NCBI RefSeq assembly: GCF_022829405.1
Contig: NZ_JAKSXW010000046.1
Span: forward strand, 1 to 56,757
DNA from: Methylobacterium sp. J-076
Lineage (GTDB): Bacteria > Pseudomonadota > Alphaproteobacteria > Rhizobiales > Beijerinckiaceae
Direction: 5' to 3'
Length of the DNA: 56,757 bases
Positions 17,919 to 25,375 of this stretch are shown piece by piece. The notes beneath the pieces were generated by a model. That model had not been told where the DNA came from. It saw nothing but the letters and a program-made list of their open reading frames with translations, and did no database searches. The stretch's first letter is position 1; each line of letters begins with the position of its first letter. Both the position numbers and the translations under genes were made by a program.

Positions 17919-18536
17919 ATGCCCTCCTTCGAAGACACCGCCGCCCGGCTGCGCGCCTGCCGCCTCTGCCGGGACAGCCCGGTCTACGGGCCGCCCCTGC
18001 CGCAGGAGCCCCGGCCGATCGTGCAGGGCTCGACGGGGGCGCGGCTGTGCATCGCCAGCCAGGCGCCGGGGACGCGGGCGCACCGGACGGGGATGCCGTT
18101 CATGGACCCCTCGGGCGTGCGGCTTCGCACCTGGCTCGGGCTGGACGAGGCGCAGTTCTACGACGGCGACAGGATCGCCATCGTGCCGATGGGCTCCTGC
18201 TTCCCCGGCCTCGACGAGAAGGGCGGGGACAAGCCGCCCCGGCGGGAATGCGCCGAGCGCTGGCGGACGGAGCTGTTCGCCGGCCTGCCGCACCTCGACC
18301 TGATCCTGGTGATCGGCTCCTACGCGCAGGTGTGGCACCTCGGAAAGCTGGAGGGCGGCCTCACCGGCACGGTGCGGCGCTGGCGCGAGATCCTGGCCGA
18401 GCCCCGCCGGCCGCGGGTGCTGCCCCTCCCCCACCCGTCCTGGCGCAACAACGGCTGGCTCAAGCGCGAGCCGTGGTTCGAGGCGGAGCTGCTGCCGGTC
18501 CTGCGCGAGGAGGTGGCGCGGGCGCTGGCCGAGTGA
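17919..18536 (+). CDS. Uracil-DNA glycosylase family protein with likely Fe-S cluster
   Basis: A 205-residue uracil-DNA-glycosylase-superfamily protein. The active-site strand reads CIASQAPGTRAHRTGMPF followed by MDPSG, and the second motif is LPLPHPSWRNNGW (HPS..N). Four cysteines at 14, 17, 94 and 111 give a CxxC plus C-x16-C arrangement like that holding the [4Fe-4S] cluster in family 4 UDGs. The catalytic loop departs from the usual GExPG (here SQAPG), so true uracil excision is uncertain and this may be one of the divergent branches. It would act in base-excision repair if active. It stands alone, 47 bp before a glutathione transferase gene on the same strand. Confidence 0.85.
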   Translation: MPSFEDTAARLRACRLCRDSPVYGPPLPQEPRPIVQGSTGARLCIASQAPGTRAHRTGMPFMDPSGVRLRTWLGLDEAQFYDGDRIAIVPMGSCFPGLDEKGGDKPPRRECAERWRTELFAGLPHLDLILVIGSYAQVWHLGKLEGGLTGTVRRWREILAEPRRPRVLPLPHPSWRNNGWLKREPWFEAELLPVLREEVARALAE

Positions 18537-18583
18537 GCCCCGCGCCTCATCTATGGCGCCGTCATCCACCGCGAGGAACCGCC

Positions 18584-19369
18584 ATGCTGCTCTACGAGCA
18601 TCCGCTCTCGTCCTACGCCCAGAAGATCAAGATCGCCCTGCGCGAGAAGGGCGTGCCGTTCACCGCCGAATTGCCGGAGAGCTTCGGCACCGGACGCAGC
18701 GACGGCCCCTTCGCCGCCGCCAACCCCCGCACCGAGGTGCCGGTGCTGATCGACGGCGACACCACGATCTTCGAATCGACGGTGATCCTCGAATACGTCG
18801 AGGAGCGCTGGCCCGCGCCGCCGCTGCTCCCCCGCGACCCCGCCGCCCGCGCCTTCGCCCGGGTGACGGAGGATGTCTGCGACACCCAGTACGAGGCGGT
18901 GAACTGGGGCTTCGGCGAGGTGCTGTGGTTCCGCCGGGCGACGGGGGACCTCGCCCTGCACCTGCGCGCCCAGGCCGCCGCCCAGACGCGGGTGTTGCAG
19001 GACTGGCTGGCCGGGCGCCTCGGCCCGGCGGAGTGGTTCGGCGGCGCGCGCTTCGGCTGGGCGGATGCCGCCGCCGCGCCGATGGTCAACCGCTCGGTGC
19101 ATTACGGGATGGGGCCGGAGCCCGGTTCCCCCCTGGCCCGCTGGCACGCCCGGGTGAGCGCGCGCCCGGCGGTGGCGCAGACCTTCGCGGAGTTCGACGC
19201 CGCCGCCGCGACGATGGCCGCGGCCTCCGAGATGTACACCACCGGCGGCCGCCGCCGGGAATACCGGGACCATCGCCTCGAATGGATGGTCAAGTCCGGC
19301 GGGGTGGAGGTGGTGCTGGCGGGCCTGCGGGACGGGACCATCCGCTTCCCCTGGCCGGACGGGGTGTGA
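18584..19369 (+). CDS. Glutathione S-transferase family protein
   Basis: A 261-residue GST. Residues 1-80 form the thioredoxin-like domain: MLLYEHPLSSYAQKIKIALR, then the glutathione-site NPRTEVPVLIDGDTTIFEST with the cis-proline in VPVL and the E-S pair binding the gamma-glutamyl group. The rest is an all-alpha domain with WADAAAAPMVNR near the conserved N-capping box. The likely catalytic residue is Ser9 or Ser10 rather than cysteine. It is somewhat longer than typical, with an extra C-terminal segment ending in REYRDHRLEWMVKSGG. Role is detoxification or isomerisation of an unknown electrophile. Confidence 0.9.
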   Translation: MLLYEHPLSSYAQKIKIALREKGVPFTAELPESFGTGRSDGPFAAANPRTEVPVLIDGDTTIFESTVILEYVEERWPAPPLLPRDPAARAFARVTEDVCDTQYEAVNWGFGEVLWFRRATGDLALHLRAQAAAQTRVLQDWLAGRLGPAEWFGGARFGWADAAAAPMVNRSVHYGMGPEPGSPLARWHARVSARPAVAQTFAEFDAAAATMAAASEMYTTGGRRREYRDHRLEWMVKSGGVEVVLAGLRDGTIRFPWPDGV

Positions 19370-19435
19370 TGGCCCTCCGCGGGAGGGCGTGGCGACGTCC
19401 CGTCGTCCTGGAAGCGCGGCCGGGACGAACGGTGT

Positions 19436-19572
19436 CGTCCCCCCCGCACCCTCATCCTGAGGTGCCCGCGTCCGCGGGCCTCGCAGGAGACTTCCCGAGT
19501 GCGCTGTGATCCCTGGAGCCCTCCTTCGTGGCGGCTCCCGCCGCACCTCAGGATGAGGGTCTGGGGGGGACG
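19436..19572. repeat. Long inverted repeat (palindromic intergenic element)
   Basis: Arms of about 30 bp at 19436-19465 (core CACCCTCATCCTGAGGTGC) and 19543-19572 (core GCACCTCAGGATGAGGGT) are nearly perfect inverted copies with 77 bp between them. The whole 327-bp gap between the GST gene and pyrF is otherwise featureless. The CCTCATCCTGAGG core is a common dispersed palindrome in Rhizobiales. Confidence 0.85.
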
Positions 19573-19696
19573 AAGGGGATTTCCCGCCAGAGCCTTCGGA
19601 TCAGGGCGTGGGTCGGGACAGGGTCGCAGCCCGTCCGCCGGGGAGGACGGAAGGCGGCGGATTGACAGCGCGCCCGCCCCCGTGATCGGTGCCCCG

Positions 19697-20386
19697 ATGA
19701 CCGAGACCGACCCCCGCGACCGCCTGATCGTCGCCCTCGACGTGCCCGGCGTGGCCGAGGCCGAAGCCCTGATCGACCGGATCGGCGATGCGGCGCGCTT
19801 CTACAAGATCGGCTACCGCCTCGCCTATGCGGGGGGGCTCGCCCTGGCCGAGCGCCTCGTGGCCCGGGGGAACAAGGTCTTCCTCGACCTCAAGCTGCAC
19901 GACATCGGCAACACCATCGAGGAGGGGGTGCGCGCGGTCTCCGGCCTGGGTGCGACCTTCCTGACCGTCCACGCCTATCCGCAGACCATGCGGGCGGCGG
20001 TGAAGGGGCGTGGCCACGGCCTGAAGATCCTCGCCGTGACCGTGCTCACCTCCTACGACGACGCCGACGCGGCGGAGGCGGGCTACGCCCTCCCCGTGGC
20101 CGAGCTCGTGGCGAAGCGCGCCGCCCAGGCGGCGGAGATCGGGATCGACGGGCTCGTCTGCTCGGCGGCGGAGGCGGCGGGCGTGCGCGGCATCGTCGGG
20201 CCGGACCGGCTGATCGTCACCCCCGGCATCCGCCCGGCGGGGGCCGAGGCGGGGGACCAGAAGCGGGTGATGACGCCGGGCGACGCCCGGCGGGCGGGGA
20301 TCGACCACGTGGTGGTCGGGCGGCCGATCACCGGGGCCGCCGACCCGCGGGCGGTGGCGCGGGCGATCGTCGCCGAGATGGCCTGA
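19697..20386 (+). CDS. pyrF: Orotidine 5'-phosphate decarboxylase
   Basis: A 229-residue PyrF that decarboxylates OMP to UMP, the last step of de novo pyrimidine synthesis. The catalytic K-D-K-D network is in [23 protein letters not shown] begins the barrel and [20 protein letters not shown] with VVGRPIT forms the phosphate-binding end. Length fits group I enzymes. The ATG at 19697 gives the family start; upstream in-frame sequence belongs to the intergenic palindrome region. The DUF1330 gene follows 64 bp later on the same strand, in the same order as in other Rhizobiales as far as I recall. Confidence 0.97.
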   Translation: MTETDPRDRLIVALDVPGVAEAEALIDRIGDAARFYKIGYRLAYAGGLALAERLVARGNKVFLDLKLHDIGNTIEEGVRAVSGLGATFLTVHAYPQTMRAAVKGRGHGLKILAVTVLTSYDDADAAEAGYALPVAELVAKRAAQAAEIGIDGLVCSAAEAAGVRGIVGPDRLIVTPGIRPAGAEAGDQKRVMTPGDARRAGIDHVVVGRPITGAADPRAVARAIVAEMA

Positions 20387-20450
20387 GGCGCCCGGCGCCT
20401 TACCTTCGTCGATGCGAGCGCAGACGGCGCGGCGACGAGGACGCACACCG

Positions 20451-20795
20451 ATGACGAAGGGCTACTGGATCGCGCGGGTCGATGTCCGCGATGCCGAGGC
20501 GTACAAGGACTATGTCGCGGCCAACGGCGCGGCCTTCGCCAAGTTCGGCGGGCGCTTCCTGATCCGCGGGGGCCGCTACGAGGCGGTGGCGGGGCCGGCG
20601 CGCAGCCGCAACGTCGTCATCGAGTTCCCGACCTACGAGGACGCCCTCGCCTGCTGGAACTCGGACCTCTACCAGGAGACCAAGGCCAAGCAGCGCGGCG
20701 GCGTCGAGGCGGAGATCCTGGTGATCGAGGGCTACGAGGGGGCGCAGCCTTCGGCCTCCGAGCCCGCCCCGCCCTCGACCCCGGCCTCGGAATAA
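20451..20795 (+). CDS. DUF1330 domain-containing protein
   Basis: A 114-residue protein with a single DUF1330 domain, a dimeric alpha+beta ferredoxin-like (ABM-type) fold. KGYWIARVDVRDAEAYKDY, then FLIRGGRYEAVAGPARSRNV and FPTYEDALACWNSDLYQ are diagnostic. Members are small cytosolic proteins of unknown activity. The last 20 residues (PSASEPAPPSTPASE) form a disordered extension not part of the domain. It follows pyrF closely and is convergent with the tetR gene, whose stop lies 7 bp beyond its own. The ATG at 20451 begins the usual MTKGYW. Confidence 0.93.
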   Translation: MTKGYWIARVDVRDAEAYKDYVAANGAAFAKFGGRFLIRGGRYEAVAGPARSRNVVIEFPTYEDALACWNSDLYQETKAKQRGGVEAEILVIEGYEGAQPSASEPAPPSTPASE

Positions 20796-20802
20796 CGGCC
20801 CC

Positions 20803-21426
20803 TCACCCCCGCCCCGGTGCCAGCCCCCGCAGGAGGAACGCGATCATCGCCTCCAGGGGGGGCACCGGCGGCAGCATCGGCTGGCCGACGAGCAGGGGGT
20901 GGGTGTAGCGGATGATGCCGACATGGATGCACCCGGCGGCCATCGCCGGGTCGGGCGTCTCGAACTCCCCGGTGGCCACGCCGTCGCGGATGATGCCCTC
21001 GAACGCCGCGGTGATCCCCGCCACGTGGTGACGGCAGACCTCCCAGCTCTCGCCCATCGCCGCCTCGACCATCTCGTGGATGCGGGGATAGCGCTCGTAG
21101 CGGTCCATGCTGAGCCCGTGCAGGGATTCGATGGCCGTGACGAGGCGTTCGGTGGGCGTCAGCTCCCGCTGGGCGGCGATGCCCGCGACCAGGGCCTCGA
21201 TCTCACCGATCAGCCGCTCCAGCACCGCCTCGTTGATCGCCTTCTTCGATTCGAAGAAGCGATAGACGTTGGCCGGGCTCATCTTGAGCGCCCTGGCGAT
21301 GTCGGCGACGGTGGTCTTCTGGTAGCCGATCTCGTGGAAGAACGTGCTGGCCGTGGCCATGATGCGGCAGCGCGTGGTCGGCGCGCTCTCGTCCGCGGCC
21401 ATCGGCCTGGTGTCTTCCGGTTGCAT
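20803..21426 (-). CDS. TetR/AcrR family transcriptional regulator
   Basis: A 207-residue TetR repressor. The N-terminal HTH is ATASTFFHEIGYQKTTVADI with ARALKMSPANVYRFFESK; the rest is an all-alpha ligand-binding domain. Its ligand and targets are unknown. A palindrome and a sigma70-like promoter lie immediately before the ATG at 21426, so autoregulation is likely. If that promoter is correct the transcript starts on the ATG itself; an internal ATG at 21402, with GGAAG ahead of it, is an alternative start that would give 199 residues. The small 65-residue gene lies just upstream on the same strand and is a possible cotranscription partner. Confidence 0.92.
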   Translation of the reverse strand: MQPEDTRPMAADESAPTTRCRIMATASTFFHEIGYQKTTVADIARALKMSPANVYRFFESKKAINEAVLERLIGEIEALVAGIAAQRELTPTERLVTAIESLHGLSMDRYERYPRIHEMVEAAMGESWEVCRHHVAGITAAFEGIIRDGVATGEFETPDPAMAAGCIHVGIIRYTHPLLVGQPMLPPVPPLEAMIAFLLRGLAPGRG

Positions 21427-21460
21427 GGCCCCTAGTAGGGCCGGGCTCGGGGGCCGTCAA
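21427..21460 (-). promoter_or_regulatory. tetR promoter and candidate operator
   Basis: On the minus strand TTGACG (21460-21455) is 17 bp from TACTAG (21437-21432). GGCCC and GGGCC at 21427-21442 form an inverted repeat that covers the -10. The expected start, six or seven bases on, is the A of the tetR ATG. Confidence 0.5.
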
Positions 21461-21491
21461 AACCCCCGTGCCCCTCCCGCCGGTGCCGTCC

Positions 21492-21689
21492 TCAGGAGCC
21501 GAACTGCGAGCCCAGGCGCTCGAGGTACTCGGCGAGGTCCAGGCCGCCGATCCGCTTGCCGTAGTCGAAGCGCATGCCCTGGCGGATGTCCACGCTGGCA
21601 TTGGGGGTGGTGAGGGTGAACGGCCGGAGGCAGATCCAGGCACCGTCGCGGCGGTGCTCGAAGAAACCCAGGATGTCGTGCTTGGCCAT
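21492..21689 (-). CDS. Conserved small protein, 65 residues
   Basis: A 65-residue protein starting MAKHDILGFFEHRRDGAWIC and ending LDLAEYLERLGSQFGS. The Shine-Dalgarno sequence GGGAGGGGA a few bases before the ATG is strong, which supports translation. The arrangement HRRDGAWICLRPFTLTTPN suggests a small beta-structured domain. I know similar short hypothetical proteins in Methylobacteriaceae but no function. It lies upstream of tetR on the same strand with a 65-bp gap that contains the tetR promoter. Confidence 0.7.
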   Translation of the reverse strand: MAKHDILGFFEHRRDGAWICLRPFTLTTPNASVDIRQGMRFDYGKRIGGLDLAEYLERLGSQFGS

Positions 21690-21867
21690 GTTCCCCTCCC
21701 CGCTCTCCCTCCCCGCACCCTCGCGGCGCGGTGGAGGTCGTGCCTGAACCCCGGCGCGGCGCCCCCGAAGGGATCTTGCCGGGGTGTTTCAGGAATACAA
21801 CTGTCCCGCTTTTATTTGGTTCTCTCCCTGCGGCGGATTGCCGTGCCGGCCCCGGGGCGGGGCGCGC

Positions 21868-22977
21868 TCAGCCGCCGGGCTGGGCCGCGTTGACCATCGG
21901 CGGCGGCTCGACCTCGGGCAGCGCCATCCCCTGCGCCGGGTCGGGCCGGCGGCTGCGGGTCATGGGGGCGAGGGTCTGCGTGCGGCCGGTGGCCAGGGCG
22001 CGCTCCACGGCCTCCAGGATGCGGATGTCGCACAGGCCCTCCTCGCCATCCGGCTCCGGGGCGCGGTCGTGCAGGATGCAGTCGGAGAAGTAGCGGGTCT
22101 GGCCGCCGAACTGGTCGACGCTCGGGTAGGCGAGGCGCTCCTTCTCCCCGCCGCGGGTCAGGGTGCCCCCGAGCCCCATCCCGAACAGGAAGGCGGGCTG
22201 CAGGTGCAGGTCGCCCTTCGTGCCGGTGACGCGGTAGGCATCGACGGCGTCGGTCTCGTAGGAGACCGTGAACTGCGCGAGGCGCCCGCTCGGGAAGCGG
22301 AGGGTGACGGCGACGGTGCCGTCGAAGGCGAAGGGGCTGTCCGGCCGGCGGCTGCCCAGGGCGGAGACCTCCACCGGCTCCTCGCCGAACAGGTTGCGCA
22401 CGGCGTTGAGCGGGTAGGTGCCCATGTCGGGCACCGGACCGGCCCAGTAGCCCTGCTGGGCCCGGTGGTTGCCGGCCGCCACCGCCTGGCCGAAGGTCGC
22501 GGTGAACATCCGCGGCTCGCCGATCTCCCCCGCCCGGATGCGGGCGATGGCGTCCAGGGTGCCGGGCTCGAAATGCAGGCGGTAGGCCACCATCAGCTTG
22601 GCGCCGGAGGCCTTCGCCGCGGCGTTGATCGCCTCGCATTCGGCCACGCTCACGGCCATCGGCTTCTCGAGGAGGACGTGGCAGCCGGCCTCCAGGGCGG
22701 GCACGGCGTAGTCCCGGTGCATCCCGTTGGGCAGGGCAAGGTAGACGGCATCGAACAGGCCGGAGGCCAGCGCCTCCGGGTACCGGTCGTAGCCGAAGGC
22801 GGTCAGCCCGTAGGTCCGCGCCAGGGCGTCGGCCTTCGCCGGGTCCCCGGTGACGATGGCGGTCATCTCGGAATTGCCGGTCTGGTCCACCCCCGGCATG
22901 AAGGCCGCCTGCGAGATCCAGCCGCCGCCCACCACCGCGTAGCGCACCTTGCGCCCGCTCACCCGTCTCGCCTGCAT
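21868..22977 (-). CDS. Gfo/Idh/MocA family oxidoreductase
   Basis: A 369-residue NAD(P)-dependent oxidoreductase. The N-terminal Rossmann domain reads VRYAVVGGGWISQAAFMPG, with the family's EKP motif in GCHVLLEKPMAVSVAEC and the catalytic-region MGTYPLNAVRNLF (D-x-G-x-Y/H-type: DMGTYPLN). The C-terminal domain is an open-faced beta-sheet typical of glucose-fructose oxidoreductases. The ATG at 22977 has GGAGG upstream. There is no Tat signal, unlike exported GFOR. The substrate is unknown, probably a sugar or cyclitol. The final 30 residues are proline-rich and likely disordered. The 178-bp gap to the 65-residue gene has no clear feature. Confidence 0.9.
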   Translation of the reverse strand: MQARRVSGRKVRYAVVGGGWISQAAFMPGVDQTGNSEMTAIVTGDPAKADALARTYGLTAFGYDRYPEALASGLFDAVYLALPNGMHRDYAVPALEAGCHVLLEKPMAVSVAECEAINAAAKASGAKLMVAYRLHFEPGTLDAIARIRAGEIGEPRMFTATFGQAVAAGNHRAQQGYWAGPVPDMGTYPLNAVRNLFGEEPVEVSALGSRRPDSPFAFDGTVAVTLRFPSGRLAQFTVSYETDAVDAYRVTGTKGDLHLQPAFLFGMGLGGTLTRGGEKERLAYPSVDQFGGQTRYFSDCILHDRAPEPDGEEGLCDIRILEAVERALATGRTQTLAPMTRSRRPDPAQGMALPEVEPPPMVNAAQPGG

Positions 22978-23150
22978 GCCCTGCCTCCGTTGCGGTGCGA
23001 AGGCGGAACGCGGCAAGGGATGGCTGGATCCGCAAGGTTCCCGCAGGGCAGCGCCGCTTTCGGTCGCGTCCCCGGCCGCGGGCGCGCGCCTATTTGCTGC
23101 GGCGCAGCGGGCGGCTCCGTCCGGCTGACCTCCCGTCACGAAAGGTCGTC

Positions 23151-23369
23151 ATGGCTCTGTTTCACTGGATCGGTCGCGTCCTCAAGGGGGCGGAGCGCCT
23201 CGCCGCGGCGGCGTTCATCGGGGTCGTGACCCTGTTCGCGGCCTCCCTCGACTTCGCCCTTGGAATCGTCACGCGGCTCTACGACCGGTTCGATGCGGGG
23301 TTTTCGGATCTCGCCGCCCAGTCGCGCCAGCGCCGGACGGCCAAGGGTGAGGTGGCCGCTCCCCGCTGA
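23151..23369 (+). CDS. Small single-span membrane protein, 72 residues
   Basis: A 72-residue protein with a hydrophobic segment AAAAFIGVVTLFAASLDFAL near residues 18-38, preceded by MALFHWIGRVLKGAERL. The C-terminus is polar and basic (QSRQRRTAKGE). I recognise no family. It is divergent from the Gfo/Idh/MocA gene and convergent with cysI. The start is chosen at the first ATG, which directly precedes an amphipathic helix. A purine-rich AAAGG lies upstream at a suitable distance. Coding is plausible from codon bias and the clear membrane topology, but the role is unknown. Confidence 0.6.
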   Translation: MALFHWIGRVLKGAERLAAAAFIGVVTLFAASLDFALGIVTRLYDRFDAGFSDLAAQSRQRRTAKGEVAAPR

Positions 23370-23461
23370 GGCGGCCTTGGCCCCACCTCGTCTCGCAGGC
23401 AAGGCGGCGCGACCCGGGGAGGCGGGCCGCGTCGCTCGTAAGGGAGGCGGGCGAGGGCGCC

Positions 23462-25258
23462 CTACTTCAACGCCCCGATGTGAGCGTGGAAGTCCGGCCC
23501 GTTGCCGGTCTTGGCCACGTGCCCGGCGCGGATCAGGTAGTCGCCGAAATGCTCCCCCGCCTGCTTGCCCTTCGCGAACTCGGCGAAGAGCGGGTCCAGG
23601 GTGGAGACCACCTCCGCCGGGGAGGCGTCCTCCCGGTAGAGCTTGCCGAGCCGCGAGCCGTCGAAGGCCGCGCCGAGATAGAGGTGGTAGCGCTCGGGGC
23701 CGCGGCCCACGAGGCCGATCTCGGCGATGAACGGCCGGGCGCAGCCGTTGGGGCAGCCGGTGGAGCGGATGGTGATCTCCTCCTCCGCGAGCCCGTGCTT
23801 GGCGAGGCTCGCCTCGAGGTCGTCCATGAGGCCCGGCAGGAAGCGCTCGCTCTCGGCCAGCGCCAGCCCGCAGGTCGGCATGGCGACGCAGGCGATGGAG
23901 TTGCGCCGCAGCGCCCCCGCCCCCTTGGTCATCCCGTACTCATCGACGATCGCCTCGATCGCCGCGCGCCTCGCCTCCGGCACGTTGGCGATGATGACGT
24001 TCTGGTTGGCGGTGAGGCGGAAATCGCCCTCGTGCTCCTCGGCGATCCGGCGCAGGCCCGCGAGGAACTGCGGGCCGTCCTCGTAGTCCTTGATCCGGCC
24101 GGAGGGCACGTAGAGCGTCAGGTGGTGGCGCCCGTCGTCGCCCGCGGTCCAGCCGAAGCGGTCGCCGTTGTTGGTGAAGGTGTAGGGCTTCGGCGCCCCG
24201 AGGGGCTTGCCGAGGCGGGCCTCCACCTCGGCCCGGAAGGCGTCGAGGCCGTAGCGCTCGATCGTGTACTTCAGGCGCGCGTTCTTGCGGTTCTTGCGGT
24301 TGCCCCAGTCGCGCTGGACGGTCATCACCGCCTCGGCGACCTTCACCGCGTCCTCAGGCAGGCAGAAGCCCATCACGTCCGCGGTGCGGGGGAAGGTGTC
24401 CGGCTCGCCATGGGTCATGCCCATGCCGCCGCCGACGGTGACGTTCCAGCCGGTGACCGCGTTGCCCTCGTCGAGGATGGCGATGAAGCCGAGGTCGTGG
24501 GCGAAGATGTCGACCTCGTTCGAGGGCGGCACCGCGACGACGATCTTGAACTTCCGCGGCAGGTAGGTGCGGCCGTAGATCGGCTCGACCTCGAGCCCTT
24601 CCTCGCCGCCGACCACGCGCTCGCCGTCGAGCCAGATCTCCCGCCACGCGCTGGTCTTGGGCAGGAGCGAGTCGGAGATGGTCTTGGCGAGCCCGATGGC
24701 CGCCTGATGGGCCTTCGCCTGGGCCGGATTGGTGGCGGCCATGACGTTGCGGTTCACGTCGCCGCAGGCGGCGATGGTGTCGAGGAGCGCCGCGTCGATG
24801 GCGGCCATGGTCCGCTTGAGGTTCGACTTGATGACGCCGTGGTACTGGAAGGTCTGGCGCGTGGTCGCCCGGAGCGCGCCGCCGGCATAGGTGCGGGCGA
24901 TGTCGTCCAGCACCAGCCATTGCTTGGGCGTGACCACGCCGCCCGCGATCCGCAGGCGGATCATGAAGCTGTAGGCCTTGTCGAGCTTCTTCTTGGTCCG
25001 CTCCGGGCGCAGGTCGCGGTCGTCCTGCAGGTACATCCCGTGGAACTTCACGAGCTGCCCGTCATCCTCGGAGATCGCCCCCGTGGCGTGCTTCAGCAGC
25101 CCGTCGGCCAGCGTGCCGCGCAGGTAGCCGCTGGCGATCTTGATGTGTTCGTTGGCCGCGAGCTTCTCCGCCCGCGCGGCCTCGGCGTCCGTGATCGGGC
25201 GCGTGGTCGGCGGGGTCTCGTAGACGCGCTTGGTGGCGGTGGGTGTGCCGTCGGTCAT
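23462..25258 (-). CDS. cysI: Assimilatory sulfite reductase, hemoprotein subunit
   Basis: A 598-residue siroheme/[4Fe-4S] protein that carries out the six-electron reduction of sulfite to sulfide. The two nitrite/sulfite-reductase halves are visible, and the cluster ligands are in CVAMPTCGLA (C-x5-C) and STGCPNGCARPF (C-x3-C). YAGGALRATTRQTFQYHGV belongs to the first substrate-binding half. It is read from the same strand as cysJ, 117 bp downstream of it, with a dispersed repeat in between, so the pair probably forms one operon and one alpha-beta enzyme. The conserved ferredoxin-type nitrite reductase is a less likely alternative given the adjacent flavoprotein subunit. Confidence 0.95.
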   Translation of the reverse strand: MTDGTPTATKRVYETPPTTRPITDAEAARAEKLAANEHIKIASGYLRGTLADGLLKHATGAISEDDGQLVKFHGMYLQDDRDLRPERTKKKLDKAYSFMIRLRIAGGVVTPKQWLVLDDIARTYAGGALRATTRQTFQYHGVIKSNLKRTMAAIDAALLDTIAACGDVNRNVMAATNPAQAKAHQAAIGLAKTISDSLLPKTSAWREIWLDGERVVGGEEGLEVEPIYGRTYLPRKFKIVVAVPPSNEVDIFAHDLGFIAILDEGNAVTGWNVTVGGGMGMTHGEPDTFPRTADVMGFCLPEDAVKVAEAVMTVQRDWGNRKNRKNARLKYTIERYGLDAFRAEVEARLGKPLGAPKPYTFTNNGDRFGWTAGDDGRHHLTLYVPSGRIKDYEDGPQFLAGLRRIAEEHEGDFRLTANQNVIIANVPEARRAAIEAIVDEYGMTKGAGALRRNSIACVAMPTCGLALAESERFLPGLMDDLEASLAKHGLAEEEITIRSTGCPNGCARPFIAEIGLVGRGPERYHLYLGAAFDGSRLGKLYREDASPAEVVSTLDPLFAEFAKGKQAGEHFGDYLIRAGHVAKTGNGPDFHAHIGALK

Positions 25259-25312
25259 GGGTCTGGTCCGGTGCTGGATATGGCTCGCGCCGCGACCCTT
25301 CCGGACGTGGCG

Positions 25313-25369
25313 TCCCCTCTCCCGACCCCCTGACGGGGGCCGCCCTCCCCCGCAGGGGGGGAGGGGTCG
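25313..25369. repeat. Dispersed G/C-run repeat, copy 1
   Basis: Starts CCCCTCTCCCGACCCCCTGA and ends in a complementary G-rich run, so it can fold as a long hairpin. It lies between cysJ and cysI and recurs at 56616-56669. Confidence 0.75.
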
Positions 25370-25375
25370 TGGCTG

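Noticed and set aside
14889..18569. A 1226-codon open frame on the minus strand
   Set aside because: It is antisense to the molybdenum hydroxylase and glycosylase genes, has proline/arginine/glycine-rich composition typical of GC-rich antisense frames, and has no domain.
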